From Erythroxylum novogranatense (lineage: Eukaryota; Streptophyta; Magnoliopsida; Malpighiales; Erythroxylaceae), in assembly GCA_029891385.1 (NCBI GenBank), contig CM057228.1, forward strand, positions 136,613,475 through 136,677,474: a stretch of DNA of 64,000 nt. Reading direction: 5' to 3'. Position 1 is the first letter of the stretch; every line of letters starts with the position of its first letter. The position numbers and the translations under genes were made by a program. Positions 1-10,608 of the stretch are shown piece by piece. Below the pieces are notes generated by a model. It searched no databases. It was not told the origin of the DNA and was given only the letters and a program-made list of their open reading frames with translations.

Positions 1-299
1 TTGCTTGTATTAACATGATCATTTTATTGGAAAATGACGATATTCTAAACATTCTGTTAGTTACGTATCAATGTTCCAACAAAAATACTTAGATGCATTA
101 AAAACACCGGATTCAGCGGATTACTATGATCGGATACGATATTATATACTTCATTAGCAGGCATTAGACATTTAAGGTTTTCATGTAATGTGAGGAAACA
201 GTAATAGTCATTAAATCAACTCAGGTTTTGAAAACTCACAAACTGTGGTGCCTTATCTGGGAGATTTTGATGTAACAAATCCCAATTGATGTTTTGCAG
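1..299 (+). other. Intron of galactokinase (upstream part outside window)
   Basis: No exon can be recognised here. The stretch is AT-rich, has stops in all frames and ends with a good 3' splice site (gttttgcag, 291-299) directly before the first recognisable galactokinase exon. It is therefore read as the end of an intron whose 5' part lies before the window. Confidence 0.6.
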
Positions 300-1548
300 T
301 GATGAGGACAAGCTAAAGAAGCTGGGAGACCTTATGAATGAAAGCCATTACAGTTGTAGTGTCCTATATGAGTGCAGGTATAGAGGGTGTTTACTGTGCT
401 CGCATGTCTCCATAGATCATTGCAGATATAAATGTCCATGGATTCTTATATGTACATGCAACACATGTAATTCTCGAGTTCAGATTGATGTACAGTAACT
501 TAGTCTCGGGTTTAAAGGAACCACATGTCTGAAAATAACCAAAATAACCAACTAGAAATTCGATTAGTAGTCTTTTGTATAAACTTTTTATTTCTGATAT
601 AGAATTGTGATATCCATCTCTTCTGTGAAACTTCACAGCACATATAAGAATTTATGTTAATAACCGGATCATAATCATTTAGATACATTAAAGAGCAGAT
701 CATAAAGTCCTAAAAGAAGTTCAGCTTAGCATATTTAATATACATTTGAAGATTGTTGTGTTTTATCTGATTCTACTTTCCTCTTATCTCTTCTTACTTA
801 CGACTAGTTGTTCGGAGTTGGAAGAATTGGTAACAGTCTGCAGAGACCATGGTGCTTTAGGAGCAAGACTTACCGGAGCTGGATGGGGTGGTTGTGCCGT
901 GGCGTTGGTTAATGAAGCTATAGTTCCACAGTTCATCCTTAATTTAAAGGTAATTAAACATAAGATTTCTTTTCCATTCATTTTTTTAACGAGGCTTAAT
1001 TATATTGGACTCTCTTGTTGTTCGACATTTATTTTATTTCAATAATCATATTATAAAATTGTTTATCGGACTCTTCTATAATTTAATTTTTCTCGTTTTA
1101 ATCTTTAGATTTTGAAAATTATCATTTACCTCTTTGTTTATTGTTTAGCTATCTACAAGTGTTTACCTCTATATAATATTATTTAACTATCATATAACTT
1201 CTTCTGTTAGCCTTTCAACCATTTATAACTCTAAAACGATATCATATTAGAACTTCAGAATTTCAATACTACATCTTTTCGAGTAAAAAGAATGAAAAGT
1301 AACGGAATATGATAAATGTAGTTGTATGATGACCACATAAAAGCAATTGATAATTTTCAAAACACGAAGATTGAAATTAAAGAAAACAAAGTTAATTCAC
1401 ATTATGTGTATTAACACTTATCTCTACATTTGATCAGGAAAAGTTTTTTCAATCGAGGATTGAAAAGGGGGTGATAAACAATAACGATCTTGGCCTTTAT
1501 GTCTTTGCTTCGAAGCCATCAAGTGGAGCTGCTATAATCAAGTTCTAA
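300..1548 (+). CDS. GAL1: Galactokinase, C-terminal part (3 exons; 5' end outside window)
   Basis: Galactokinase (GHMP kinase family) phosphorylates galactose to galactose-1-phosphate in the cytosol, feeding the UDP-galactose salvage route. Exons are 300-377, 808-949 and 1438-1548, each bounded by GT/AG and joining in one frame. The spliced protein reads through the family signature [10 protein letters not shown], then the C-terminal GHMP motif [16 protein letters not shown], and ends ...[14 protein letters not shown] followed by TAA. This matches the end of plant GAL1-type galactokinases. The substrate-binding and ATP-loop parts of the protein lie before the window, so completeness cannot be judged. 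Introns are AT-rich and 430-490 bp. The next gene (PMEI) is on the opposite strand, so the two converge. Seen: exons and motifs; from family knowledge: the function. Confidence 0.93.
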
Positions 1549-2338
1549 TTTCTGACCCGCAAGTTTGTTATTAGACAGTAAATGCCAGGATCTTCTATTT
1601 TGTTTTAAATGCCAAGAAAGTTGATGATTATTTAGATAAATAATAATTAAGTTCTCCTCTCTTCTTTGAAGTTTTTTTCATATCCTATAAAAAAAGCTAT
1701 TAACTGTGATTATTGTCTCATGTGATAGAACTAATAATGCAAAGAAACTTCTTTTCTTTTTTTCTTTGATATGGTTTTCTCCAGGTTTGAAGGAAATTTC
1801 TACTTTCTTTTATGTTCTTAACATGTATCAGGCTTGATTTCTCATGTTTCTGTATCTGTAACTGTAGACCATTAGTCAGATTGAAGAACATTCAATGTTC
1901 ATCATTGGGTAAACCATGTTAGAGTCTGAGTTAGTGTTTTGCTCTGTCTTGTAATTCTCATCTCTGCTGACTGTTAGTGATCCTTTCCCAAGTGTCCACC
2001 AATCCAAATGTTTAAGTTTGATTATTACGTATATCTGACAATTTATAAAATGTGCATTCGAATTAAAGACATTCATTGCTCATCATTGGATAAACCATGT
2101 TAAGAAACTGTGTAACAGTTGAAAAAACAGGAAATTCCAACCAAGGCAGAGAGTGTCAGTTAATGTGAATGAGATTGTGATAATTATGTAATATAAGTAC
2201 TGTAATTTCATGGCCCTCTGTATGAACAAAAATGTCAAAAATTCCATTAAAGCTTGATCATACCTGGACTTGGAAAGCTTCCTAGATATTCAGTAATCTG
2301 TGGAAAGGGATACAAAGAACAGAGACTACAGTCCCCCC
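1549..2338. other. Galactokinase 3' region and convergent spacer
   Basis: This holds the galactokinase 3' UTR and the 3' side of the PMEI gene, and no coding region is supported. A 34-bp direct repeat occurs at 1888-1921 and 2069-2102 (31 of 34 positions equal by eye); the 147 bp between the copies show no internal match. Nothing else was recognised. Confidence 0.6.
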
Positions 2339-2878
2339 TTAAATCTTCTGCAACAACTTGATAATGGCTATGGCTACGTCGCAGAGGTCGCTCACGACTT
2401 TGTTTCTCTCAGACAATGGCGATGCAGTTGAGCTAGAGAAGCCTTTCTCACATGCTTTGGCTTGTTTGCTCGCATCCGATAGAACATAGGTGGCAAATCC
2501 GTACTGACCTTTAGCAAATGCATCAATGGCCTGGGGGAGATTGTACTTCACAACTGGTATGTATAGCTCTGCACAATTAGCCAATGGCCTTTGTAGCTCT
2601 GGATCTTTTACCTGTTTGATTAGCCCGTGAATATAATCTAATGTGTCCGTTGCATCCGACAGAATCAGACTGGTGACTATGGAGGCCAGACCTTTAGCAT
2701 CTGCACCAGAGCTCTGAGAGCTGGAGCGCAAAGAAGCCTCACAGAGATCTCTAAAAGGTGTCCTTTTGCATATTTGGTCTATCAGATCGTCGCATTTGAT
2801 AAACGGTATTGAAGTTGAAAACAGAAGAATGCAGAGAAGGGTGGTGCTGCTATATAGTGAAAAGTCTGAAGCTTTCAT
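2339..2878 (-). CDS. Invertase / pectin methylesterase inhibitor (PMEI domain, C/VIF-like)
   Basis: An intronless gene for 179 residues, the usual size of this family. Residues 1-29 form a hydrophobic signal peptide, so the protein should enter the secretory route to wall or vacuole. The PMEI domain follows, with the four conserved cysteines at 37, 46, 102 and 143. The first two define the alpha-hairpin (CKRTPFRDLC) and the others sit in NCAELY and ACEKGF. The family forms a four-helix bundle that binds 1:1 to its enzyme and blocks either plant acid invertase (C/VIF branch) or pectin methylesterase. The SLPQAI-like text (NLPQAIDAFAKGQYGFA) resembles the C/VIF branch, so an invertase inhibitor is favoured, but family members cannot be told apart safely by sequence. 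The start is the first ATG, directly before the signal peptide. Downstream it converges with galactokinase. Confidence 0.88.
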   Translation of the reverse strand: MKASDFSLYSSTTLLCILLFSTSIPFIKCDDLIDQICKRTPFRDLCEASLRSSSQSSGADAKGLASIVTSLILSDATDTLDYIHGLIKQVKDPELQRPLANCAELYIPVVKYNLPQAIDAFAKGQYGFATYVLSDASKQAKACEKGFSSSTASPLSERNKVVSDLCDVAIAIIKLLQKI

Positions 2879-3787
2879 GTTTCAAGAACTAGAACAAGAT
2901 TGAGACCAAGTGATGCTCTGTTTTTGCTCTGTTTATTCAGTTTTTTGTAGTATCCGAAGGTATCAGAAACAACAAAAAACACAACAGAAGGGCTCACAAG
3001 GATTAGCTTTCGAGTGCTCATTTGACAAGCTGCCATCATAGGTGACAAGTTAATTATTGGTTTTAATCATGCATTTTGTTCAGTAAATTTGTCATTTATT
3101 GATGTTACATCGAAGAAAAGGGTCAAATCATGCGTTTTCTTTTTTGTGTGTGGTCAAGAATTCCTGGATTCTGGCTCGTGAACTTCTGGAATCAACCAAG
3201 GTATTGAAACCTCAAAGATCAGAGAAAATGACAGTTTTGAGAGCGACTGGTGACCTGAAACAGCCCATGGTTTTACTGCGAACTTGCTTGTCAGACGACC
3301 GTCCAATTAGGAGGAGCCACCTGTACATCTAAAAAAAGGGTTAAATCGATATTATTTTTAAATTTAATATCTAATTTAGTTGAATTAATCCTACCAAATT
3401 AAAGCTTAATATTTAATTAAATCAAATCAACAAAAGTAAAAGCAGTAACTGTCACTTGCAACGGCTCCAACTAATCCTAGCCGTCGTCTAAGCATATTTC
3501 GATATGCATAAATACCAACCGCTCCCTTTTAGGTAGACTTGGCATTGAAACGTGGCTAGCTCGGGCTTGATGAGTGGGCTCAGATTTGCATCAGGCTCTT
3601 GAACCCAATATTGTTCAAAACCTAAAATTTGTATTTAAAAAACATTAATTTGTAAAATTAAAAATATATTTAATGGGAGTCGAATATGGTCCAATTCCAA
3701 TCCATCACCACCGCTACTATTAATGATCGATTTATGCTAATGAGCTTTGATGGGCTATAATGGCTCGGTTTAGTGAGACTTATATTA
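2879..3787. other. PMEI upstream region and spacer
   Basis: This is the upstream side of the PMEI gene. A 77-codon open frame at 3099-3332 (+) resembles nothing I know and has no gene context. From about 3340 the sequence turns AT-rich. Short segments rich in gggcttga/gggctcag words (3540-3600) recur in other spacers of the window and look like remnants of a dispersed repeat. Confidence 0.5.
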
Positions 3788-4486
3788 GTAAAGTATTTTT
3801 TGTAGACCTTTTTTGAAAATAACTTTTCTAAAAAGTCAGTTGAGTATTTAGTTATCATTTAAAAAGATCTTTTTGAAAAATTTTATATAATAATATGTTT
3901 GACAACATAAAATAAAAATAATTTTAATTTTAACTAATTAAAATTATTTATATGTATAAATATTATTTAAAGTATATTAAACAATATGCAAAGTATAATA
4001 TATTAATTATTATATAATTTTAAACACTATAAAACATAAATAAAAATATATCTAACTAAATCTTTTATGTATAACATAAGTAAAACTTATATAAAATAAA
4101 TATTAAAGCATATAAAAGTTAAATAATATTGTATAAATATCAAAATAAATATTTAAGTTGAGTAAATAGTTAAATACATAATAAATTATGCATTTTATTG
4201 TAATAAAGAATATGAGTTTGCAAGATAAACATAAAGATAGGTTTATGAGAATTATGTGTAAAACATAAGGACAAAATAACTAAAAAATAAAACAGATTAA
4301 TTGATCTAAAAAATCTATCCGAAAAAGTGATATGAGAGATTTTTTTAGAAGCTCCAAAATTTGAGCTTCTTAAATAATTATATTTTGGCTGTCAAAAAAA
4401 TTATATCCATTAAATAAGTGTTTTTATTTTATAATTAAACACTCATCTTTCTTGAAAAAGGCTTTTGTTGTAGAAAAAATTGCTTA
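3788..4486. mobile_element. AT-rich MITE-like element, copy 1
   Basis: An about 700-bp AT-rich block with no coding capacity. Its two ends are imperfect inverted repeats of roughly 55-60 bases: left agtaaagtattttttgta and right, read in reverse, taagcaattttttctaca, continuing with matches. The whole block is recognisably related to 55629-56245 read on the opposite strand; shared words include ataattaaaca, ggctgtcaaaaaa/gctgtcaaaaaac and atcaaaataaatat. Family and target duplication are unresolved (TA or TTA flanks possible). Boundaries are approximate. Confidence 0.55.
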
Positions 4487-4676
4487 TTAACCTCTCAAAA
4501 GTCTATCCAAGAGCCATAAGTTTAGATTTCACTTATTTTTAACAATTAAATGCAAAAACAAAAAATAAATCATGAATTTTTAAAGACATCTATTACAATT
4601 TAAATTGAATCTCTTAACTCATATTTAATGAATTCAATTTTAGGTTGAAATAAAATAAAATATTAATTCTAGAAAA

Positions 4677-4885
4677 GCGATTGAATTATAACGCAACAAC
4701 AAACCGGGTTGAAATCTTCTGTGTCATTTACTCATGACCAACTCTATGTCATTCATCTACAACCACATACTTTTGTGTGGAGCGGTTGAATTAGAACACA
4801 ATAACAAACGGGGTTAAAATCTTCTGTATCATTCACTCCAGGCAAATCCTATGCTATTCATCCGGGACTACATATTTTTGTGGGA
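4677..4885. repeat. Tandem duplication, about 105-bp unit, two copies
   Basis: Two adjacent diverged copies (4677-4781 and 4782-4885). Both start gcg(a/g)ttgaatta, share aacaaac-ggg-tt and atcttctgt, and end with cacata/ctacata followed by ttttgtg. A short inverted echo of the unit (gtagatgaatgacacag) lies just beyond, at about 4902-4918. Confidence 0.7.
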
Positions 4886-5520
4886 TAAAATTTATAATCG
4901 TAGATGAATGACACAGATTAAGTTACGGCAATTGGCATAAAAGATTTGTTTCCTCACAAACCATCCACCAAAATTATGTTTTTTTATTAACTGCTTTATA
5001 TTCAATACACCAAATATAATATCAAAAGACGTGAAACGTAACCGTTTAATGTCAACGCTACTAATCATTTCACTGGGTCGGTCAATTGTACCAATACTTG
5101 CACGTTACCTACTGTTACATCATACCACGTAGAACTCCGAATTTAAGGGATTGCGTATTTGAATCACAAAATAAAAATATTTTAATATAAACAATGGTTT
5201 CCGTTATTTAATATTTAATTACTAATTTATTTAATTCATACTAAAAATTATAAATTCTACTATTAGTGAAAAAAATAATAAAAACATAAAACAAACTAAT
5301 TGTTAAATTCTAATAAAATTTGCCCCTCCACATAAAAGAAAATGGGTAGAGATTAATTTACAAGAAAGACCAATAGTTGGATATGCCTCAGTACTCGGAA
5401 CTATTTTGACATCTCCTCGTAGGTTCAAGTTCGGAGAAAGTAAGATAAGAAGTGACTTACGTATGTACAGAGGCATCAAATATGGGGATTTTTGTTTGGG
5501 ACACTGAACTGAACCGTCGC
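4886..5520. other. AT-rich spacer downstream of the small membrane-protein gene
   Basis: Apart from the 3' UTR of the following minus-strand gene, nothing is recognised. A 100-codon frame at 5303-5605 (-) overlaps that gene out of frame and is taken as its shadow. Confidence 0.5.
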
Positions 5521-5778
5521 TCAGAGAGTGCACCCACAAAAGACAAAGAAGTAACAGAGCATCGCAACTAAAGCTACGGATTCCAACACTGTAACGAACG
5601 TCCACAAGACCTCGTCAATCGAAATCTCTAACCACCTAAGGCTCAAGTAGGAGAAATCGAACTCCGGCCACCGGAATATGGACGATGGGAGAAACTCCGG
5701 CCACCGGAAGATGGATGTTGAAAGCCAGAAGCCGAATTCCGTCCACCGTAAAGCGCCCGAGTACCACCTGGCACTCAT
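5521..5778 (-). CDS. Small tail-anchored-type membrane protein, 85 residues, conserved-looking
   Basis: The first ATG of its frame is at 5778. The protein has an aromatic N-terminal half with repeated FRWPEF words (SIFRWPEF twice, then SLRWLEI) and ends in one hydrophobic segment, LWTFVTVLESVALVAMLC followed by YFFVFCGCTL, at the C-terminus. That layout fits a small single-span membrane protein with a very short tail. I recall similar short plant proteins ending in FFFLFCGCTL, but without a safe name. The repeats FRWPEF come from a duplicated 30-base word in the DNA. The open frame runs on upstream to about 5976 only because it enters LINE sequence. The LINE block (5911-19420) is inserted 132 bp before the ATG, so the native promoter is now about 13.5 kb away. 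Whether it is still expressed is unknown. Confidence 0.6.
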   Translation of the reverse strand: MSARWYSGALRWTEFGFWLSTSIFRWPEFLPSSIFRWPEFDFSYLSLRWLEISIDEVLWTFVTVLESVALVAMLCYFFVFCGCTL

Positions 5779-5900
5779 ACTTACAGAGAGAAAACAAGCT
5801 TGGTCGTTTGAGATGAGATTGTAGGGGATTGGGTTTTTAACGTGTCTTAATTGGGTAAAGAGCACGTGTTCCAGCTTAGCATTGAACTTGACTATCGGAT

Positions 5901-5910
5901 ACAGTCTTTT
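5901..5910. repeat. Target-site duplication of LINE-A (left copy)
   Basis: The word acagtctttt is repeated exactly at 19421-19430, on the two sides of the LINE with its nested insertions. It is followed here by the LINE's (TA)n tail. Confidence 0.8.
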
Positions 5911-5977
5911 ATATATATATATATATATAAAGGGAAAGAGTAGATAGAAAATTACATGAGGCGAGGAAAACAGCACT

Positions 5978-5982
5978 CCAAC
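5978..5982. repeat. Copia target-site duplication, left copy (ccaac)
   Basis: The five bases ccaac directly precede the left LTR and recur at 10609-10613 directly after the right LTR. Confidence 0.8.
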
Positions 5983-6241
5983 TATAGAGAATGCAAGAAT
6001 AAATGAACTGTGTTTGTATTGATACAGTGAGTTAGTATACTATAGAGAATGCAAGAATCAATGAACTGTGTTTGTATTGATACAGTGAGTTAGTGTATAT
6101 ACAAGGGAATAACAAACTAGTGTATATACAAGGGAATAACAAACTGTTCAAGCAGAGGAAAGATGCTAACAAAATGAAATAACAGAATTGATAACAAAAT
6201 CTGGTATAACGAATTAGGATGAGTCTAGAGGATGCTTAACA
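5983..6241 (-). repeat. 3' LTR of the Copia element, 259 bp with internal duplications
   Basis: It aligns with the 174-bp right LTR but is exactly 85 bp longer. A 58-bp segment is duplicated (5983-6040 and 6041-6098) and a 27-bp segment is duplicated (6091-6117 and 6118-6144); 58+27=85. Confidence 0.88.
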
Positions 6242-7668
6242 TGCCCCTGCAAGATAAACTGGCGAGAAGAGACGTTCATCTTGGACCTGAAGAGTTCAAA
6301 TTTGGCGCGAGAGAGGGGCTTGGTGAGAGCATCAGTAATTTGATCATGAGTGGAGACGTGGGACACCCGAAGACGTTGCATCTGAACCTGTTTTTGTACA
6401 AAATAATAATCTAACGATAGATGCTTCATGCGAGAATGATAAACTGGGTTGGAGCAGACATAAGTGGCACCGATATTGTCACATAAAATTATAGGGGGAC
6501 CCGAAGAGGATATGTGAAGCTCCTTCAGTAAGTTTTGCAGCCATAGAAGTTCAGCAGTGGTGTTGGCGACAGCTCGATATTCAGCTTCGGTGGAGGATCT
6601 GACGACAGTGCGTTGTCTTTTAGAGTACCATGATATAGGATTGCCCCCAAGATATATGACATAAGTAGATGTGGATGTTTTCGAATCAAAGTCTCCGCCC
6701 CAATTGGCATCACTATAGGCTGTCAGGTGAAGATGTGGGGGACGACGAAGATGTAAACCATAGTCATGAGTGTGTTTGAGGTACCTCAGTGTGCGTTTGA
6801 GTTGCGTGAAGTGAGTTTCTGTCGGCCGGTGCATAAATTGAGAAAGCTTGTTAACGGCATAGCTTAAATCCGGGCGGGTGATATTTATCAGTGTCGTACC
6901 GTCATCCAGTTTGAGGACCGTGGACGTGCAGAGTGGTGTCGCGCATGGCTTGGCAGCATCCATGTGGAACTTGTGGAGTAGATCATGAACATACCGCTGT
7001 TGAGAGAGAAAGAGACCGTTGACAGTGGGAGTAATCTCAATCCCCAGAAAATAGGTCGGAGGATCAAGGTTCTTTAACGAGAACCGGGAGGCGAGAGCTG
7101 CCATAAAATTGGTTAGATGGACTGAAGAGTTCCCTGTGAGTAAGAGATCATCAACATAGACAAGGAAATACATAGTTATATTGTTCACATGATAAATGAA
7201 GAGAGATGAATCGCTAGCACTTGTTTTAAACCCATAGTGAAGGAGAAAACCCCGGAGCTCAGTGTACCATGCCCGCGGAGCTTGGCGTAAGCCATAGATG
7301 GGTTTGTGAAGACGACAGACATGCTGTAGAAAATTCGAATTAACGAAGCCTGGAAGTTGCTTCATATAGACTGTTTCCTGTAGGTGGCCTTGAAGGAACG
7401 CATTGTTAACGTCCATCTGGTGAAGGGGCCAACCAGATGATAGCGCAACAGTGAGGATGACTTTTATAGTCTGGTGTTTGGCAACAGGAGAGTAGGTTTC
7501 CTTGAAGTCAATACCCGGACATTGGCTAAAGCCCTTGGCAACAAGTCGTGACTTGTAGCGGTCGACAGATCCATCAGGTTTACGTTTGGTCCGAAACAGC
7601 CACATGCAGCTCACAATATTCATCGAATCAGTGACCGGAACTAAGTCCCAAGTGCCATTCCGCACCAA
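6214..7668 (-). pseudogene. Copia reverse transcriptase and RNase H
   Basis: An open frame of 484 residues. The N-terminal part has the Copia RT entry WDLVPV and RLVAKGF, then MDVNNAFLQG with a catalytic aspartate and the YVDD box at 7147-7158. RNase H follows with YSDANW, SSTEAEY and LWLQ, then the terminal DALTKPLSRAKF. Alone this frame is intact, but it is separated from integrase by a one-base frame change at about 7710-7716, so the polyprotein is broken. The first in-frame start lies inside the RT domain and is not a true start. Its stop codon lies inside the 3' LTR. Confidence 0.9.
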
Positions 7669-9314
7669 GGCATTAAATTCCTCAGAAGCAGAGGCCCGCC
7701 AGTGCGGTTTCGCAGAGCCTCAGAAATGGTGCGAGGTTCTTCCATGGCCGGTAAGGGGTATTTGGTGGCTTGGTAGACTTTAGGTTTGAAAATATTATTC
7801 TGAGAACGGGTGACCATGGGATGTGTTCGAGTCGGAGGTATAAGAGTCGATTCCGAAGTGATCGGAGCCGAAGAGGACTCAGGTGATGGGGGTGGAGTGG
7901 AGAGAGGAGTCGGCGATGCAGGAGCTGGGAACGACGGAAGATCAACCTCTGGAGGGGATGGTGTCACGGGACGAAGCCGGATAACCTGGTGAGGGGTGTT
8001 GAGGGGGGGAGTGGTGGAAGGGGAACAGATATTGGGAATAGAGGAGGTAGAGGAGGAAGACATAGTGGCAAAGGGAAACTGATTGTCAATGAACTTAACG
8101 TGATGAGAAGTGTAAATTTTGTTGGAGGTGGGATCAAAACAGAGGTACACAAACTGATGACGAGAGTAACCAACGAAGACACAAGGGATGGAACGAGGTT
8201 GTAACTTGTGATCCGTATACGGACGTAACCAAGGAAAACAAAGACAACCAAAGGCATGAAGATGATTGTAGGTGGGAGCAGATTGATGAAGTAGTTCATG
8301 GGGAGATTTCATGGAGAGGAGGGGTGTGGGCATACGGTTGATGAGATAGACGGCTGTGGAAGCCGTACGGGACCATAATTTTGGTGGTAAATTACTGAAA
8401 TGAAGAAGTGATCGTGTTGTCTCAATAATATGCCCATGGCGACGTTCAGAGACACCATTTAGTTCAGGAGTATATGGAAGAGTAGAGAAATGAGAGATCC
8501 CATGCTTAGACAAGAATAGACGAAGCTTTATAAACTCACCACCATTATCGGTATATATTGATTTAATTTTAAAATCAAAGAAATTTTCGACAAGAGATTT
8601 GAAGGAAATGAAAACATCAAGAACATCAGATTTTTGACGAAGAGGATATAACCAGACATACTTATAAAAATGATCAATAAAAACAACATAAAAACGAAAG
8701 CCATCGACAGAAGACACCGGAGCTGGACCCCAAACATCAGAGAATAATAACTCTAGCGGTCGGGTGTTGTGAAGACGCTGAGTAGAGAAAGGGAGCTTGT
8801 GACTTTTGGCACATGCTCAGGAGATACAGGGTAGAGGAAGTGTAGAGGGACACCGGAACAGTTGACTGGTCTGAAGATGAGACAGTACTTTGGAAGAGGG
8901 ATGACCGAGAATGTGATGCAGAAGTGTTGGACTCGAAACAGTAGTCAAGATAGCAGAAGGGCAGGAAGGTGATAGGGGTAAGGTGTAGAGGTCACCGTGA
9001 CACATCCCCGATAGGAGGACTTCCTTTGTCCGGAGATCCTTCACCTGAAACCGATGAGGAAAGAGTTCCACAGAAACATTGTTAGTGATGCACAATTGTT
9101 TAATAGAAATAAGATTGCGACTTATATTTGGAACATGAAGAACATTATTAAAGAACAATGACTTGGAGGGAGAAGAGCAACGGGAGCTACCAGTATGTGT
9201 TATTGGGAGGTTATACCCATCACCCATTTGCAGAGAATCGTTACCTGAATACCTAAAGGTTAGGGAAAGTTGAGCTAAGTCATTAGTGACATGGTGGGAG
9301 GCACCTGAGTCAAG
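7641..9314 (-). pseudogene. Copia protease and integrase
   Basis: The protease active site DSGA is at 9300-9311, followed by the gag-pre-integrase part with the HH half of the zinc finger (LLHHILGHPSS). An in-frame TGA at 8817-8819 sits inside the HHCC finger where a tryptophan is usual. The integrase core then shows its three acidic positions: FIDHFYKYVW, TDNGGEF and ELNGVSERRHG. A proline/serine-rich linker leads to the RT part. The frame is lost by one base at about 7710-7716. The protease frame differs from that of gag, so another indel lies between about 9312 and 9400. Confidence 0.88.
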
Positions 9315-10369
9315 AATCCACGGGGATGAGGACGGTGAGGGAGATGGTGGGAAGGTAGTAGGGGAGGCCGTTGGGCCAGAGGAATCATGTTGAGGACTGG
9401 AAGGCCAATGGGTAGGAGGGCTGGGCCTGAGAGTGAGGAGTTTGGCCCAGAAGGGTGAGGGTTACCAGAATAACCAACAAAATGAGTAGAGGGAAAGTGA
9501 GTCGCACCAGAGGAGCTGACAGGAGGACCAGATATGCGGCGAAGTAGTTTCCTACATACCTTGGCAGTGTGACCGGGTTTTTCACAATATTGACAGATGA
9601 TGTGACGATAAGAGGGAATCGGACCCTGGGGAGTGTGCTGGCGGGCATACACCGGAGGAGAGGGGAACTGGGTTCTCATGGGTGGACGAGATGAAGATGA
9701 CCAAACTCTAGTAGCAGTATTGGCTGTGAGAGGATGAGGAGAGTCAGTGAGTTGGGATTGTCGAAGAAGGAAGGACTCATGATCAGTGAGTTTGTCAAAT
9801 AGATCATCAAAGGAAATTGGTTGTTCCCGAGCTCGGATGGCAGCACAGAGATCACGATAGTCAGACAGAAGGCCGTTGAGGGTGTGTATTACCAGATCGG
9901 TGTCATCAACCGGACCACCAATGATGGCAAGTTCATCAGCAATACTCTTGAGGCGTTAAAGATAGTCAGAGATGGAGGAATCAGCTTTGGTAAGAGTAAT
10001 AAGCCTCTCTTTAAGAGACATGAGGCGTGATCGTGACTTGTTGGCGAACATCCGAGCAAGGAGTGCCCAGGCTTGTTGGGAGGAGGTGATGGACCCCAGC
10101 ATATTGATAATAGTAGCATTGACAGAGGCGGTAAGGGCATGAAGCAGAAGTTTATCCTGCCGTACCCATTGTTTATAGGAGTCATCATTCTCATCGGGAC
10201 AAGGGTAAGTGCCATCAACAAAACCCATAAGATCATAACCAATGAGAAGGGAAGAAATCTGTACTCGCCATGCCGGATAGTTAGTGCCAGTCAACTTGAA
10301 GATGGACTGCATGTTGAGGAAGATGAGACCGGAAGTACCGTCGGTTAGAAGAGAAGTATCGGGTGCCAT
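9275..10369 (-). pseudogene. Copia gag (UBN2-type) with CCHC zinc knuckle
   Basis: It starts at ATG 10369, about 55 bases after the primer-binding site. Residues LTGTNYPAWRVQ and the WVRQDKLLLHAL text are typical of Copia gag. An in-frame TAA at 9956-9958 follows SISDYL. The same frame continues (ELAIIGGPV, HTLNGL) to a CX2CX4HX4C knuckle, CQYCEKPGHTAKVC, at 9554-9595. Downstream the frame runs out at 9275 before joining the protease. Confidence 0.88.
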
Positions 10370-10422
10370 GAGGAGCAGGTAGGATCGAAAAAGGAAATAA
10401 GATAGCAGTTATGCTTAGGAGT

Positions 10423-10434
10423 GCTCTGATACCA
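10423..10434 (-). promoter_or_regulatory. Primer-binding site for initiator Met-tRNA
   Basis: On the minus strand it reads TGGTATCAGAGC, the standard plant Copia/Gypsy sequence complementary to the 3' end of tRNA-iMet. It abuts the 5' LTR with no gap, which fixes the LTR end. Confidence 0.92.
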
Positions 10435-10608
10435 TATAGAGAATGCAAGAATTAATGAACTGTGTTTGTATTGATACAGTGAGTTAGTATATATACAAGG
10501 GAATAACAAACTGTTCAGGCAGAGGAAAGATGCTAACAAAATGAAATAACAGAATTGATAACAGAATCTGGTATAACGAATTAGGATGAGTCTAGAGGAT
10601 GCTTAACA
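10435..10608 (-). repeat. 5' LTR of the Copia element, 174 bp
   Basis: It reads TGTTAAGCATCC... to ...CATTCTCTATA on the minus strand and lies between the primer-binding site and the duplication ccaac (10609-10613). Confidence 0.9.

Larger units (their letters stand above)
5983..10608 (-). mobile_element. Ty1/Copia LTR retrotransposon, 4626 bp, inserted in LINE-A ORF2
   Basis: The element lies on the minus strand. The 5' LTR is 10435-10608 and the 3' LTR 5983-6241. A primer-binding site complementary to initiator Met-tRNA (TGGTATCAGAGC, minus strand of 10423-10434) directly follows the 5' LTR. A short purine tract (CAGGGGCA, 6242-6250) precedes the 3' LTR. Domain order is gag, CCHC, protease, integrase, reverse transcriptase, RNase H, which is Copia order. 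It is flanked by the 5-bp duplication ccaac. LTRs start TGTTA and end in TA rather than the usual CA. Apart from duplications in the left LTR, the LTRs differ at about four positions, so the insertion is fairly young. Even so, two stops and two frame breaks interrupt the coding part. The LTR length and sequence hint at the Ale/Retrofit group, but this is uncertain. Confidence 0.93.

Noticed and set aside
5779..5976. N-terminal extension of the small membrane protein
   Set aside because: No ATG occurs in it, and its upstream part is LINE 3' UTR with the (TA)n tail.
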